A stretch of 64,000 bases of DNA. Source: Flavobacteriales bacterium. GTDB lineage: Bacteria > Bacteroidota > Bacteroidia > Flavobacteriales > Flavobacteriaceae. Below the pieces are notes generated by a model, which searched no databases, had not been told where the DNA came from, and saw only the letters and a program-made list of their open reading frames with translations. Position numbers and translations under genes: made by a program. This document shows, piece after piece, positions 37,823-46,437 of the stretch. The stretch is from contig SGZF01000005.1 of the NCBI GenBank assembly GCA_004213645.1, positions 1 through 64,000 of the forward strand, written 5' to 3'. Position 1 is the stretch's first letter. The number at the start of each line of letters is the position of its first letter.

Positions 37823-40800
37823 TAAAGAACTTGGTTTTTCTTATTTGCAAAATAAGAAATTAAGCCTAAAATAATTATAAAAGCAATCGAATAATATACA
37901 AAACTAGGAGTTATTACTTTGTCTCCGGAAGCATATGAGTGAAGTCCGACTAAATAGAAATTGACACCAAAGTAAGTCATTAGAATGGCGCCAAAAGATA
38001 TAATGCTCATTAAATTAAAAAGCCACTTATTGTTAAGTTTTGGGACAATTCTTAAATGTAGTATTGCAGTGTATATTATAATGCTAATTAGTGCCCATGT
38101 TTCCTTTGGGTCCCAACCCCAGTATCTTCCCCAGCTTTCGTTTGCCCACATTCCTCCTAAAAAATTACCAATCGTCAACATAACCAGACCTATAGTTAAA
38201 GATAATTCATTAACTATTGTTAATTCCTCAAGCTTCCTAGTGAATGACTCCTTGTTCCTTTTGTTAGCAATTGTAGTTAACAAAAGAACTACTATACCTA
38301 AGATCATTCCTATTGCAAATGGACCATAGCTTCCTACTATAACAGCAACATGAATCATTAGCCAATAGCTATCAAGAACTGGCTGAAGATTTGCTATTGA
38401 TGGATCTAACCAATTCATGCTAGCAACATACAAAATTATTGAAGAAACAAAAGTTGCAGATGCTAGTGAAAAATATGATTTTCTTCCAAATATTATTCCA
38501 AAAATCACAGTTGCCCATGCTACAAAAATTATAGATTCATAAGCATCACTCCAAGGCGCATGTCCTGCTATATACCATCTAGCTGCAAGACCTATAGTAT
38601 TTAATAAAAACAAAAAGTATATTATATATTTTACAACCTTAATTAGGAGATTATAAAACTTATTGTCATTAAAAATTTGAAGAATTAGAATTAATAAAAG
38701 AAATAAACCTGACATTAAATACCATCTATATAGTCTGTTAAAAATATCTACTTTATTGTAAATTATTTCTGATGATATTTTTGCATCACTTGGCATTACA
38801 TCTTTACCATATTTTATTTGGTATCCCTTTAAACTCTCAAGTAATTCCTCTGATTGAGAGTAATCATTACTCTCTCTTGATACTCTCAATGTTTGAAAAT
38901 ATAGTTGAAGTACGTTATTTACATACAATGAATCAGCACTCTCAAATCCTTTATCATTTATCTCAGGATATGAAACCCATTTATTATTAAGATCATCTGG
39001 AACAGGGAATATTCTCATTATTTTACCCTCTAGAGCAGAATAAAGTAGATTAACCCTTCTATCTAATTCAATAACATCTTTTTCAATTTGGGTTGGAACA
39101 GATGCTAAATAAGCTTTTTCAAGATTTGTAGCTAACTTATAATTTCCAAGAGAATCAAAAAATGAAACCAATGGAGCTTTTTTAATATTCTTGTCTATCC
39201 CAATAATTTTTTTAATTGTGTCACCTTTTTGACCTGATTTAATATATATGAGTGGAGCATTAAACCATACGCCAGGGTTATCCATAATGGATAATAATAC
39301 TTGGTCAGAGTTAAGTCCCTTATATGAATTAGACCTACTCACCTTTCTAAGTAATTCAGAGGAGAAAGTATTAGCAGGCTTCATCCTTCCTCCGCTGTCT
39401 TGAATAACAATTTCTCCAAATTTACTAGCATGATCCTTACTGTATGTGTTTGAAGTAATAATTGAGTCAATATATTCACTTTTTGGATGTGATATTGTAT
39501 TCTGACTCCACAAACCAGAACTAAAAAAGAAAAAAACTAAAACAGCAGTCTTCTTATTTAATTGTTTTGATAAAAATTTAAATCGAGAGTTTCCAAGAAA
39601 GAAGATACCCATCATACTCAAATAAAGAAGAAAATAGCCAGCGTATGTTATAAATGTACCCCAAAAGTCATTATTAACAGATAATACTGTTCCTTTTTCA
39701 TCAGGGTCAAAAGACGCTTGAAAGAATCTGTAGCCTTTATAATTTAGGATATTATTCATAAAAATATCATAGTCAAAGATTTTATCACCCTGAACAGTTA
39801 CCTTGCTCATAAATGATGAATAACTGTTTTCAGTACCTGGATATTTTTCAGCAATAAAATCATTTAATTTAATGCTAAAAGGGAGTCTAACTTCGTCAGA
39901 TCCATACGATAAGTGAAAATCAAGATCATCAATTGAAATTGTTTTAGGGCTATTAACATAACCTCTACCTCCAAGTAATGCAACCTTTTCAGTTATACCA
40001 TTATAGCTTACATTAATGTAAAGAGCATCCTCAATTTCTCTGTCTGTAACTTCTGCATCAACAATTTCAAACACACCTCTTAAAGCAGGCTCTGGAAATA
40101 CAAACTGAAATCCAGGTATTTGATATAAGGACCTCAATTCTAGAAGCTGTTTGTTATCCTTAGAAAGATTACCATTCTGTTGAGTTGACATTATAGTATA
40201 TTGAGCATCAAATGGTGATTCAATAAAATATTCTCCTGCCTCAGATGTAATATTAATTGCTCCCTTTTGATATGAATTAAATGAAAATAAAATATTTTGA
40301 ATACTAGAAATTTGACCTTCTTTAATGTAGTGCTCACGCCTGTTTCCATCAACTGCTTCTACCAATTTTATATATCTTTCACCAGATGGATCAAGGACTA
40401 AACCTTCAGTAACATTCTCTCTAAAATCGTCATATGAAATTGTAAAATCCTTAGAATAAAAGTTATCCTTAATTGTAAAATTATTCTTAACATGCTTAGA
40501 AAGAAGAAGCTGTGATTTTAAGGTTTTTCTTTCTGGAATGGAGTTATTTTCACCGTCAACGAAAATAGTTAAATATGTTTTTTCTGATAAATAAGTGCTA
40601 GAAACATTATTCTCTCTAATTGGCATGACTCCCTCATCACCTATATATCTTGTAACCAAAGCACCAAGCAAAATAAAAATAAAAGACAAATGAAGTATAA
40701 GAACCGATAGTTTCTCTCTACTAAGAAGGTTATACTTCTTTATGTTTCCCATAAAGTTAACCATTAATAAAAGCATAAGAGCTTCAAACCACCATGCATT

Positions 40801-40938
40801 GTATACCCAAATTCTTGCCGCATCAGTGGAATACCAACTTTCTAAAAATGTTCCGATACCCATAGCAATTGGAAAAAGTATAAGCAACACAAGCATTAGC
40901 TGAGTAGAAAAAAGAAAATTTAGTATTTTAGATCCCAT
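37822..40938 (-). CDS. ccsBA: CcsBA cytochrome c biogenesis fusion protein
   Basis: This 1038-residue inner membrane protein carries heme to the periplasm and attaches it to apocytochrome c (system II). The first part is ResB/CcsB-like, with membrane segments at the N-terminus and a long periplasmic domain. The C-terminal CcsA part has the WWD heme-handling motif WGWDPKETWAL and histidines in AGHAPWSDAYE and the last segments. A fused form is standard in Bacteroidota. It is first in an operon with the two penteins. The -7 box sits 11 bases before its ATG. Confidence 0.95.
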   Translation of the reverse strand: MGSKILNFLFSTQLMLVLLILFPIAMGIGTFLESWYSTDAARIWVYNAWWFEALMLLLMVNFMGNIKKYNLLSREKLSVLILHLSFIFILLGALVTRYIGDEGVMPIRENNVSSTYLSEKTYLTIFVDGENNSIPERKTLKSQLLLSKHVKNNFTIKDNFYSKDFTISYDDFRENVTEGLVLDPSGERYIKLVEAVDGNRREHYIKEGQISSIQNILFSFNSYQKGAINITSEAGEYFIESPFDAQYTIMSTQQNGNLSKDNKQLLELRSLYQIPGFQFVFPEPALRGVFEIVDAEVTDREIEDALYINVSYNGITEKVALLGGRGYVNSPKTISIDDLDFHLSYGSDEVRLPFSIKLNDFIAEKYPGTENSYSSFMSKVTVQGDKIFDYDIFMNNILNYKGYRFFQASFDPDEKGTVLSVNNDFWGTFITYAGYFLLYLSMMGIFFLGNSRFKFLSKQLNKKTAVLVFFFFSSGLWSQNTISHPKSEYIDSIITSNTYSKDHASKFGEIVIQDSGGRMKPANTFSSELLRKVSRSNSYKGLNSDQVLLSIMDNPGVWFNAPLIYIKSGQKGDTIKKIIGIDKNIKKAPLVSFFDSLGNYKLATNLEKAYLASVPTQIEKDVIELDRRVNLLYSALEGKIMRIFPVPDDLNNKWVSYPEINDKGFESADSLYVNNVLQLYFQTLRVSRESNDYSQSEELLESLKGYQIKYGKDVMPSDAKISSEIIYNKVDIFNRLYRWYLMSGLFLLLILILQIFNDNKFYNLLIKVVKYIIYFLFLLNTIGLAARWYIAGHAPWSDAYESIIFVAWATVIFGIIFGRKSYFSLASATFVSSIILYVASMNWLDPSIANLQPVLDSYWLMIHVAVIVGSYGPFAIGMILGIVVLLLTTIANKRNKESFTRKLEELTIVNELSLTIGLVMLTIGNFLGGMWANESWGRYWGWDPKETWALISIIIYTAILHLRIVPKLNNKWLFNLMSIISFGAILMTYFGVNFYLVGLHSYASGDKVITPSFVYYSIAFIIILGLISYFANKKNQVL

Positions 40939-40949
40939 TTTAAAGCCTT

Positions 40950-40957
40950 CAAAGATA
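40950..40957 (-). promoter_or_regulatory. -7 box (TATCTTTG) for ccsBA
   Basis: Minus-strand TATCTTTG is a perfect match ending 11 bases before the ATG, so the leader would be about 5 bases. No TTG is seen at the -33 distance. Confidence 0.6.
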
Positions 40958-41013
40958 AATATGAAATTTTAATATTTAATCATTTAGGTAACAATATCAT
41001 GTTAAAGTTTATT

Positions 41014-41021
41014 TAAATTTG
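41014..41021 (+). promoter_or_regulatory. -7 box (TAAATTTG) for the kdsC-maf-photolyase run
   Basis: A perfect -7 match ends 12 bases before the ATG at 41034. Because it contains the TTG that would otherwise begin a longer frame, it supports the ATG as true start. The genes that follow are packed without gaps to 46424, so this could drive the whole run. Confidence 0.6.
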
Positions 41022-41033
41022 AATCAAAATATT

Positions 41034-41534
41034 ATGGATACTTACAAGACAAGATTAAAAAATATAACAACCTTCATTTTTGATGTAGACGGAGTAATGA
41101 CAAATGGTAAAATTATATACACTCATGATGGAAAGATAGATAGACAATTCAATGCAAAAGATGGCTATGCAATAAAACATGCCATTTCAAAGGGATATAG
41201 AATTGCTATTATATCTGGAGGCATGCAAGAAAATGTAAGGACTAGACTGAATTCATTGGGTGTTGAAGATGTTTTTCTAAAGGCTTTCAATAAAATTGAA
41301 ATATTAGAAAATTTTATGAAGGAAAAAGGTCTAGAAAAAAAGAATATTCTTTATATGGGTGATGATAACCCAGATATCGGACCACTAAAAGTTGTCGGGA
41401 TCTCGTCATGCCCTAAAGATGCATCAGTAGATGTAAAGTCAATATGTGATTATATATCTCATAAAGATGGAGGTTTTGGATGTGTTAGAGATGTAATTGA
41501 ACAAGTAATGAGAATTCATAATAAATGGATTTAG
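41034..41534 (+). CDS. KdsC-like HAD phosphatase
   Basis: This 166-residue HAD-family enzyme (C0 type, no cap) has the nucleophile motif FDVDGVMTNG, the AKDGYAIKHA helix, SGG (motif II), lysine in KAFNKIEIL and acidic motif GDDNPD. It matches KdsC, which removes phosphate from KDO 8-phosphate, product of KdsA (gene at 28 kb); tetrameric relatives act on other sugar acids. The start is ATG 41034. It overlaps maf by 10 bp. The assignment to KDO is based on family and on kdsA in the window. Confidence 0.9.
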   Translation: MDTYKTRLKNITTFIFDVDGVMTNGKIIYTHDGKIDRQFNAKDGYAIKHAISKGYRIAIISGGMQENVRTRLNSLGVEDVFLKAFNKIEILENFMKEKGLEKKNILYMGDDNPDIGPLKVVGISSCPKDASVDVKSICDYISHKDGGFGCVRDVIEQVMRIHNKWI

Positions 41535-42121
41535 TTAATAGATCAAAGTATAAAATTATTTTGGGCTCAGGATCAGCAAGAAGGAGTGAGTTATTGAGTA
41601 TGACAGGCATCAATTTTATAGTGAACTCCATTCCAGTAGATGAAAGTTTTCCTGATTCTCTTGAAGGTGCAGAAATTTCAGAATATATAGTTAAAAATAA
41701 ATCTGATGCTTTTAATAACTTAATAAAAGAAAATGAAATTATAATTACTGCTGATACTCTTGTGTGGTTTGAAAACAAATGTTTAGGCAAGCCTAAGGAT
41801 AAAAAAGAAGCAAGATATATGCTTAAATTATTTGCTGGTAAATCTCATGATGTAATTACTTCAGTTGGATTCTTGACTTCCAGTAAGTTTAAATTATTGA
41901 CTGAAAGCACAACTGTTAGATATAAAAATCTTTCTGATAAAGAGATTGAATATTATGTTGAAAAAGAAAATCCAATTGATAAAGCTGGAAGTTACGGCAT
42001 TCAGGATTGGATAGGCATGGTTGGAGTTGAAAACGTAAACGGTAGTTATACAAGTGTTCTTGGTTTACCTGTACCTCAAGTAACTAACGAAATAATTAAC
42101 ATTATTAATGAAAATCTTTAA
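41525..42121 (+). CDS. maf: Maf-family nucleotide pyrophosphatase
   Basis: Maf proteins hydrolyse non-canonical or methylated nucleoside triphosphates (dTTP/UTP for the YhdE type). The 198-residue protein starts with the LGSGSARRSELL motif (usually SPRR), followed by PVDES, ITADTLVWF, GKSHDVITSV and the YGIQDWIGMVGVENVNGSY block. The YhdE-type signature suggests dTTP/UTP pyrophosphatase. It overlaps kdsC by 10 bp and the next gene by 14 bp. Confidence 0.92.
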   Translation: MDLVNRSKYKIILGSGSARRSELLSMTGINFIVNSIPVDESFPDSLEGAEISEYIVKNKSDAFNNLIKENEIIITADTLVWFENKCLGKPKDKKEARYMLKLFAGKSHDVITSVGFLTSSKFKLLTESTTVRYKNLSDKEIEYYVEKENPIDKAGSYGIQDWIGMVGVENVNGSYTSVLGLPVPQVTNEIINIINENL

Positions 42122-42572
42122 GTTAAAATATTCACAAAAGCTACCTATTAATTTGAATGAAGCATGGGATTTTTTATCATCGCCACAGAATTTAGAATTA
42201 ATAACTCCAAAGTCTATGGGCTTTAATATAACTGATTGGGATAAAAAAAAGGCCTACCCTGGTCAAATCATTCAGTATACTGTTAAACCTCTGCTTGGAA
42301 TAAAGATTAACTGGGTTACAGAAATTACTCAAGTTAGGTACCAAGAGTTTTTCATTGATGAACAAAGGTTTGGTCCCTACAGTTTCTGGCATCACAAGCA
42401 TTTCATCAAAGAAATTGAAGGTGGTGTGTTAATGGAAGATGTAATTCATTACAAAATACCCTTGGGTCCAATTGGCGTCCTTCTTAATTTCTTTTTTATT
42501 AATTCTAAACTAAAAAGTATTTTCAAATACAGAAAACATGAATTAATAAAAACTTTTGGAGACTATAAATAA
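42108..42572 (+). CDS. SRPBCC-fold ligand-binding protein in the photolyase operon
   Basis: This 154-residue protein has the START/SRPBCC helix-grip pattern: KLPINLNEAWDFLSSPQNLELITPKS, a beta sheet, then GPYSFWHHKHFIKEIEGGVLMEDVIHYKIPLG-type strands (quoted parts: GPYSFWHHKHF and MEDVIHYKIPLG) and a C-terminal helix ending FKYRKHELI. Such proteins hold a hydrophobic ligand or act as a cyclase. Members of this group often sit with cryptochrome genes. It starts 14 bp inside maf and ends directly before the SDR gene. The ligand is unknown. Confidence 0.85.
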   Translation: MKIFKLKYSQKLPINLNEAWDFLSSPQNLELITPKSMGFNITDWDKKKAYPGQIIQYTVKPLLGIKINWVTEITQVRYQEFFIDEQRFGPYSFWHHKHFIKEIEGGVLMEDVIHYKIPLGPIGVLLNFFFINSKLKSIFKYRKHELIKTFGDYK

Positions 42573-43265
42573 ATGAAAAATATACTTCTAATAGGAGGTT
42601 CAACAGGAATTGGCTATGAACTTTCAAAAAAACTCGTTGACAACAATAATGTCTTTGTATCTTCTAGAAATACAGAAATTTTTAATGGTACTGAAATCAA
42701 AACTCATGAACTAAATTTAGATGATGATTTTGAATTAGATTGGTTACCCGATCAAATAGATGGCTTTGTTTACTTACCTGGTACAATAAATCTTAGACCA
42801 TTTAAGGGCATTAAGCCTTCAACTTTTATGGATGACTTTAATATTAATGTAATGGGTTGTGTCAAAATACTTCAAAAGATTTTACCTAGACTTCAATCTG
42901 CAGATTATCCTAGCATTGTTATGTTTAGTACAGTTGCAGTCAAACTAGGGATGCCTTTTCATAGCTCAGTTTCTGCATCTAAGGGAGCAATCGAAGGTTT
43001 GACTAGATCTCTTGCTGCAGAATTTGCTCCAAAAATAAGAGTAAATGCTATCGCCCCATCTATACTTAATACACCAATGGCAGAAAAGTTTCTTAATTCA
43101 GAGTCAAAGATGGATAATGCTAGGAATAGACATCCAATGAAAGAGATTGGATCTGCCCAGGATATATCTGAAATGGTTAATTTTTTATTAAGTGAAAAAA
43201 GTAAATGGATGACTGGTCAAATAATTCCATTCGACGGAGGAATGAGTTCACTTAAGACTAATTAA
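42573..43265 (+). CDS. SDR-fold protein lacking the catalytic tyrosine
   Basis: This 230-residue Rossmann protein of the short-chain dehydrogenase family shows the nucleotide motif GGSTGIGYE (about 8-16), the NV (N91) region, FSTVAV (Ser119) and AIAPSILNTPMA. At the active site the sequence is HSSVSASKG, so the usual Tyr-x-x-x-Lys reads Val133-x-x-x-Lys137. Without Tyr, ordinary ketone/alcohol reduction is unlikely, unless another residue such as His130 takes part. It is adjacent to SRPBCC and overlaps the DUF2256 start by one base (TAATG). Role unknown. Confidence 0.9.
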   Translation: MKNILLIGGSTGIGYELSKKLVDNNNVFVSSRNTEIFNGTEIKTHELNLDDDFELDWLPDQIDGFVYLPGTINLRPFKGIKPSTFMDDFNINVMGCVKILQKILPRLQSADYPSIVMFSTVAVKLGMPFHSSVSASKGAIEGLTRSLAAEFAPKIRVNAIAPSILNTPMAEKFLNSESKMDNARNRHPMKEIGSAQDISEMVNFLLSEKSKWMTGQIIPFDGGMSSLKTN

Positions 43266-43411
43266 TGAGAGGAGTTAAAAAACAAAACCTTCCAACAAAA
43301 ATATGTATCATATGCAGCCTAGAATTTTCATGGAGAAAAAAATGGGAAAAAAATTGGGATGAGGTAAAATACTGTAGCAAATTATGCAGACGCAAAAGAC
43401 AAATAGTATAG
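43265..43411 (+). CDS. DUF2256 small zinc-ribbon protein
   Basis: This small gene encodes 48 residues, MRGVKKQNLPTKICIICSLE followed by FSWRKKWEKNWDEVKYCSKLC. The four cysteines (14, 17, 37, 41) form a CxxC...CxxxC zinc-ribbon, and the K-x-C-x-x-C-x(4)-F-x-WRKKWEKNWD core is the DUF2256 signature. The ATG overlaps the SDR stop (TAATG) and the end overlaps the Cry-DASH start by 28 bp. DUF2256 genes are repeatedly found beside photolyase/cryptochrome genes. Biochemical role is not known to me. Too small to be found by length filters. Confidence 0.9.
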   Translation: MRGVKKQNLPTKICIICSLEFSWRKKWEKNWDEVKYCSKLCRRKRQIV

Positions 43412-44676
43412 TTTGGTTTAGAAATAACATGAGGGTTGAAGATAATAGTTCCTTAACAAATGCAATCAGTAACTCAGATAGTGTTATCGGTTATATTAAT
43501 ATTGATCCTAAAAACTTCATTTTCACAAATTATGGATTTAAAAAAACGGAAAAGTATAGAGCAAAATTTTTACTAGAGACAATATCTGACTTAAAAAGAC
43601 AACTTGACTCATTAAATATATCATTAATTATAACTCATGATGACTTTGAAAAATCATTAAAGAAAATAATTAATCAGTATGAAATAACAAACATCTATTT
43701 ACAAACAGAATGGACAAGAGATGAATTAACAGAAGAGTCTTTTATACCAGAAAAAATTAATTTAATTAAAGATTTTGATCAGTTTCTTTACTCACCCACT
43801 GATGTAAAAGGTTTGTACGATAATATACCCATAGGATTCTCTAACTTCAGAAAAAAATGTGAGAAATATTTATCCGTCAATAACATTTTATCAATACCCA
43901 AATCACTAAATTCTAATAATAAAATTTTAGAAGACTACCCAATTCCATCATTATCTGATCTTGGATTTAAAGACTTCGAAATACACAAAGACTCAGTTTT
44001 TAGGTTTAGAGGTGGAGAAACAAGTGCTAAGGATAGGATCAAAAACTATTTCTACGAAACTAGAAACATATCAAAATATAAATTAACTCGTAATGGACTA
44101 ATTGGTGAAAATTACAGTTCGAAATTTTCACCCTGGTTATCAAATGGTTCAGTATCGGTTAAATATATATACAAATTATTAAAAGAATACGAGACAGAAG
44201 TTGAAAAGAATGACTCTACATATTGGTTATACTTTGAGCTAATCTGGAGAGATTTTTTTAAGTATGTCTCAATGCAACACAAAGACAAGTTTTTTAGCAA
44301 AGATGGTATTTATGGAAAAGATAAAGAATGGTCCAATGATCAAGATGTATTATCAAATTGGATAAATGGTAAAACAGATGAGCCCTTTGTAAACGCAAAT
44401 ATGATAGAACTTTCACAGACAGGTTTTATGTCAAATAGAGGAAGACAGAATGTTGCAAATTATTTAACAAAAGAATTAAAGATTGATTGGAGGATTGGTG
44501 CTGAATATTTTGAATCTATGCTAATAGATTATGATGTTCATAGTAATTATGGAAATTGGCTATACAATGCTGGCATAGGGAACGATTCAATGCCATTCAG
44601 GAAGTTTAACCCAAAACTACAATCTGAAAGATATGATCCAGATAAATCTTATGAAAAAATTTGGTTGAATGATTAA
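43384..44676 (+). CDS. DASH-type cryptochrome/photolyase
   Basis: This 430-residue FAD flavoprotein uses blue light to repair cyclobutane dimers, mostly in single-stranded DNA. The N-terminal antenna domain begins SIVWFRNNMRVEDN. The FAD domain has the Cry-DASH hallmarks FRGGETSAKDRIKNYF, YKLTRNGLIGENYSSKFSPWLSNG, YWLYFELIWRDFFKY, TGFMSNRGRQNVANYL and HSNYGNWLYNAGIGND. The start ATG lies within DUF2256, with no later ATG before the antenna motif, so an overlap is required. It overlaps the next photolyase-related gene by 8 bp. Confidence 0.95.
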   Translation: MQTQKTNSIVWFRNNMRVEDNSSLTNAISNSDSVIGYINIDPKNFIFTNYGFKKTEKYRAKFLLETISDLKRQLDSLNISLIITHDDFEKSLKKIINQYEITNIYLQTEWTRDELTEESFIPEKINLIKDFDQFLYSPTDVKGLYDNIPIGFSNFRKKCEKYLSVNNILSIPKSLNSNNKILEDYPIPSLSDLGFKDFEIHKDSVFRFRGGETSAKDRIKNYFYETRNISKYKLTRNGLIGENYSSKFSPWLSNGSVSVKYIYKLLKEYETEVEKNDSTYWLYFELIWRDFFKYVSMQHKDKFFSKDGIYGKDKEWSNDQDVLSNWINGKTDEPFVNANMIELSQTGFMSNRGRQNVANYLTKELKIDWRIGAEYFESMLIDYDVHSNYGNWLYNAGIGNDSMPFRKFNPKLQSERYDPDKSYEKIWLND

Positions 44677-46159
44677 TAAATGTTGCATAGCTTTTCCAAA
44701 TCAGCTTTTCAAGGAAAGTAGTTTAATTAAAAAAAATAATCATCTCTTTTTAGTAGAGGAATATTTATTTTTTAAACAATATAAATTTCACAAACAAAAA
44801 ATCTCATTCCATAGAGCAACTATGAAATTCTATGAGGATTATTTGGAAAATAAAGGCCTAAGAGTTTCCTACATTAATTCACATGATGATCAATCTAACA
44901 TTTTAGTACTTTTAGATACAATTAAATCTCAAGGTTTCAATCTTATTGAAATGTACGACCCTGTTGATTATCTTTTGAATAAAAGGATTAAAAGAAAATG
45001 TGAGGAACATAAAATAGACTTATTAATTCATGAATCTCCACATTTTTTAAATACAAACGAGGATCTTAAAGATTTTTTTAAGGAATCTAAAAAAAAGTTT
45101 TTTCAAACTACTTTTTATAAAAACGAGAGAAAAAAAAGAAATATCCTTATAGATCCAAATGGAAGACCAGAAGGCGGGGAGTGGACATATGATATGCTAA
45201 ATAGAAAGAAGTATCCAAAAGGAGAAATTCCTCCTAAAATTGATATACCTCAAAAAAATGATTATATCATTGATTCTAAATTATATACAGAAAAAAATTT
45301 TAAAGATAACTATGGTGAAATGGGTATATTTAATTACCCGATTTCTTTTGATGAATCTGAAAAATGGTTTGATGATTTTTTAGAAAATAGATTCAAGATG
45401 TTTGGTGACTATGAAGATGCTATAGTTAAAGATGAGATTACATTAAATCATAGTGTATTAAGTCCATTGATGAATGTTGGACTTCTTAGTCCAAAACATA
45501 TTATATCTAAATCAATAGATTTTTCTAAAAATAATAATATTCCAATTAACTCAACTGAAGGTTTTATAAGACAAATAACAGGTTGGAGAGAATTTATTAG
45601 AGGTATTTATGTGGTTAAAGGAAGCTATGAAAGAACACTAAATTATTGGGGATTCAAAAGAAAAATTCCAAGATCATTCTACACTGGTGAAACAGGAATA
45701 GAACCGATTGATAATTCAATTCAAAAAGTTCTTAAAACTGGTTATTTACATCATATTGAAAGATTAATGATACTTGGAAACTTTATGTTATTATGTGAAT
45801 TTGATCCAGATGAAGTTTACAAGTGGTTCATGGAATTATTTATTGACTCATATGACTGGGTTATGGTACCCAATATATATGGTATGAGTCAATTTGCTGA
45901 TGGTGGACTGATGTCCACAAAACCTTATATAAGCAGTAGTAATTATGTATATAAAATGAGTGATTATAAAAAAGGTGAATGGGATATTGTTTGGGACGGT
46001 CTATTTTGGAGATTTATGGATAGACAAAGAGATTTTTTTATCAAAAATCCAAGACTAAGAATGCTTGTTAGTACATTTGATAAAATGAGCCCTGAAAAAA
46101 GAGAAAAGCATATCCTTAATGCAGAAAAATATTTATGTAAAATTGACAATGAAAATTAA
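44669..46159 (+). CDS. Photolyase-related protein (FeS-BCP/PhrB family) without visible Fe-S cysteines
   Basis: This 496-residue protein belongs to the deoxyribodipyrimidine photolyase-related family that includes PhrB (6-4 photolyase) and CryB. Signatures are PNQLF, HRATMKFYEDYL, GWREFIRGIY, MVPNIYGMSQFADGGLMSTKP and SSNYVYKMSDY. Classical PhrB-type members carry a [4Fe-4S] cluster held by four Cys, three in a loop after the MSDY segment. Here that loop is short, KKGEWDIVWDGLFW (about 434-447), with no Cys, and I see no substitutes; Cys376 is isolated. A cluster-free form is therefore likely. It overlaps the genes on both sides (8 and 11 bp). Confidence 0.9.
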   Translation: MINKCCIAFPNQLFKESSLIKKNNHLFLVEEYLFFKQYKFHKQKISFHRATMKFYEDYLENKGLRVSYINSHDDQSNILVLLDTIKSQGFNLIEMYDPVDYLLNKRIKRKCEEHKIDLLIHESPHFLNTNEDLKDFFKESKKKFFQTTFYKNERKKRNILIDPNGRPEGGEWTYDMLNRKKYPKGEIPPKIDIPQKNDYIIDSKLYTEKNFKDNYGEMGIFNYPISFDESEKWFDDFLENRFKMFGDYEDAIVKDEITLNHSVLSPLMNVGLLSPKHIISKSIDFSKNNNIPINSTEGFIRQITGWREFIRGIYVVKGSYERTLNYWGFKRKIPRSFYTGETGIEPIDNSIQKVLKTGYLHHIERLMILGNFMLLCEFDPDEVYKWFMELFIDSYDWVMVPNIYGMSQFADGGLMSTKPYISSSNYVYKMSDYKKGEWDIVWDGLFWRFMDRQRDFFIKNPRLRMLVSTFDKMSPEKREKHILNAEKYLCKIDNEN

Positions 46160-46424
46160 AAATACACAAGAAATAGATAGAATAATTGAAATGGCATGGG
46201 AGGACAGGACTCCATTTGAAGCCATTTTTCTTCAGTTTGACATAAATGAAAAGGAATTAAAAAGTATTATGAGGAATAATCTTAAAGAAAGTAGTTTTAA
46301 ATTATGGAGAAAAAGAGTCAGCGGTAGAAAAACAAAACACACAAAACTTAGAGAAACGAATGTTGATAGATTTAAATGTAAAATGCAGAAAAATATATCA
46401 AATAATAAAATATCAAAGAGATAA
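46149..46424 (+). CDS. DUF2805/TIGR03643 small basic protein
   Basis: This 91-residue protein starts MKIKNTQEIDRIIEMAWEDR and continues with TPFEAIFLQFDINEKELKSIMR and FKLWRKRVSGRKTKHTK, the DUF2805 (TIGR03643) pattern. The IEMAWEDRTPFEAI...NEKELKSIMR part looks like a helix-turn-helix and the tail is very basic, which would suit nucleic acid binding. The ATG at 46149 overlaps the photolyase-related gene by 11 bp. Such genes are found with photolyases; no function is established to my knowledge. Confidence 0.85.
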   Translation: MKIKNTQEIDRIIEMAWEDRTPFEAIFLQFDINEKELKSIMRNNLKESSFKLWRKRVSGRKTKHTKLRETNVDRFKCKMQKNISNNKISKR

Positions 46425-46437
46425 TGCTAAAATCTCT
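46417..46437. terminator. Palindrome across the DUF2805 and murA stops
   Basis: AGAGAT (46417-46422) and ATCTCT (46432-46437) are perfect inverted copies around a 9-base loop. They span both stop codons, which are two bases apart. Only a weak terminator if any. Confidence 0.35.

Noticed and set aside
41019-41033. TTG start for the KdsC-like gene
   Set aside because: That TTG is part of the TAAATTTG -7 box; ATG 41034 starts right before the conserved fold.
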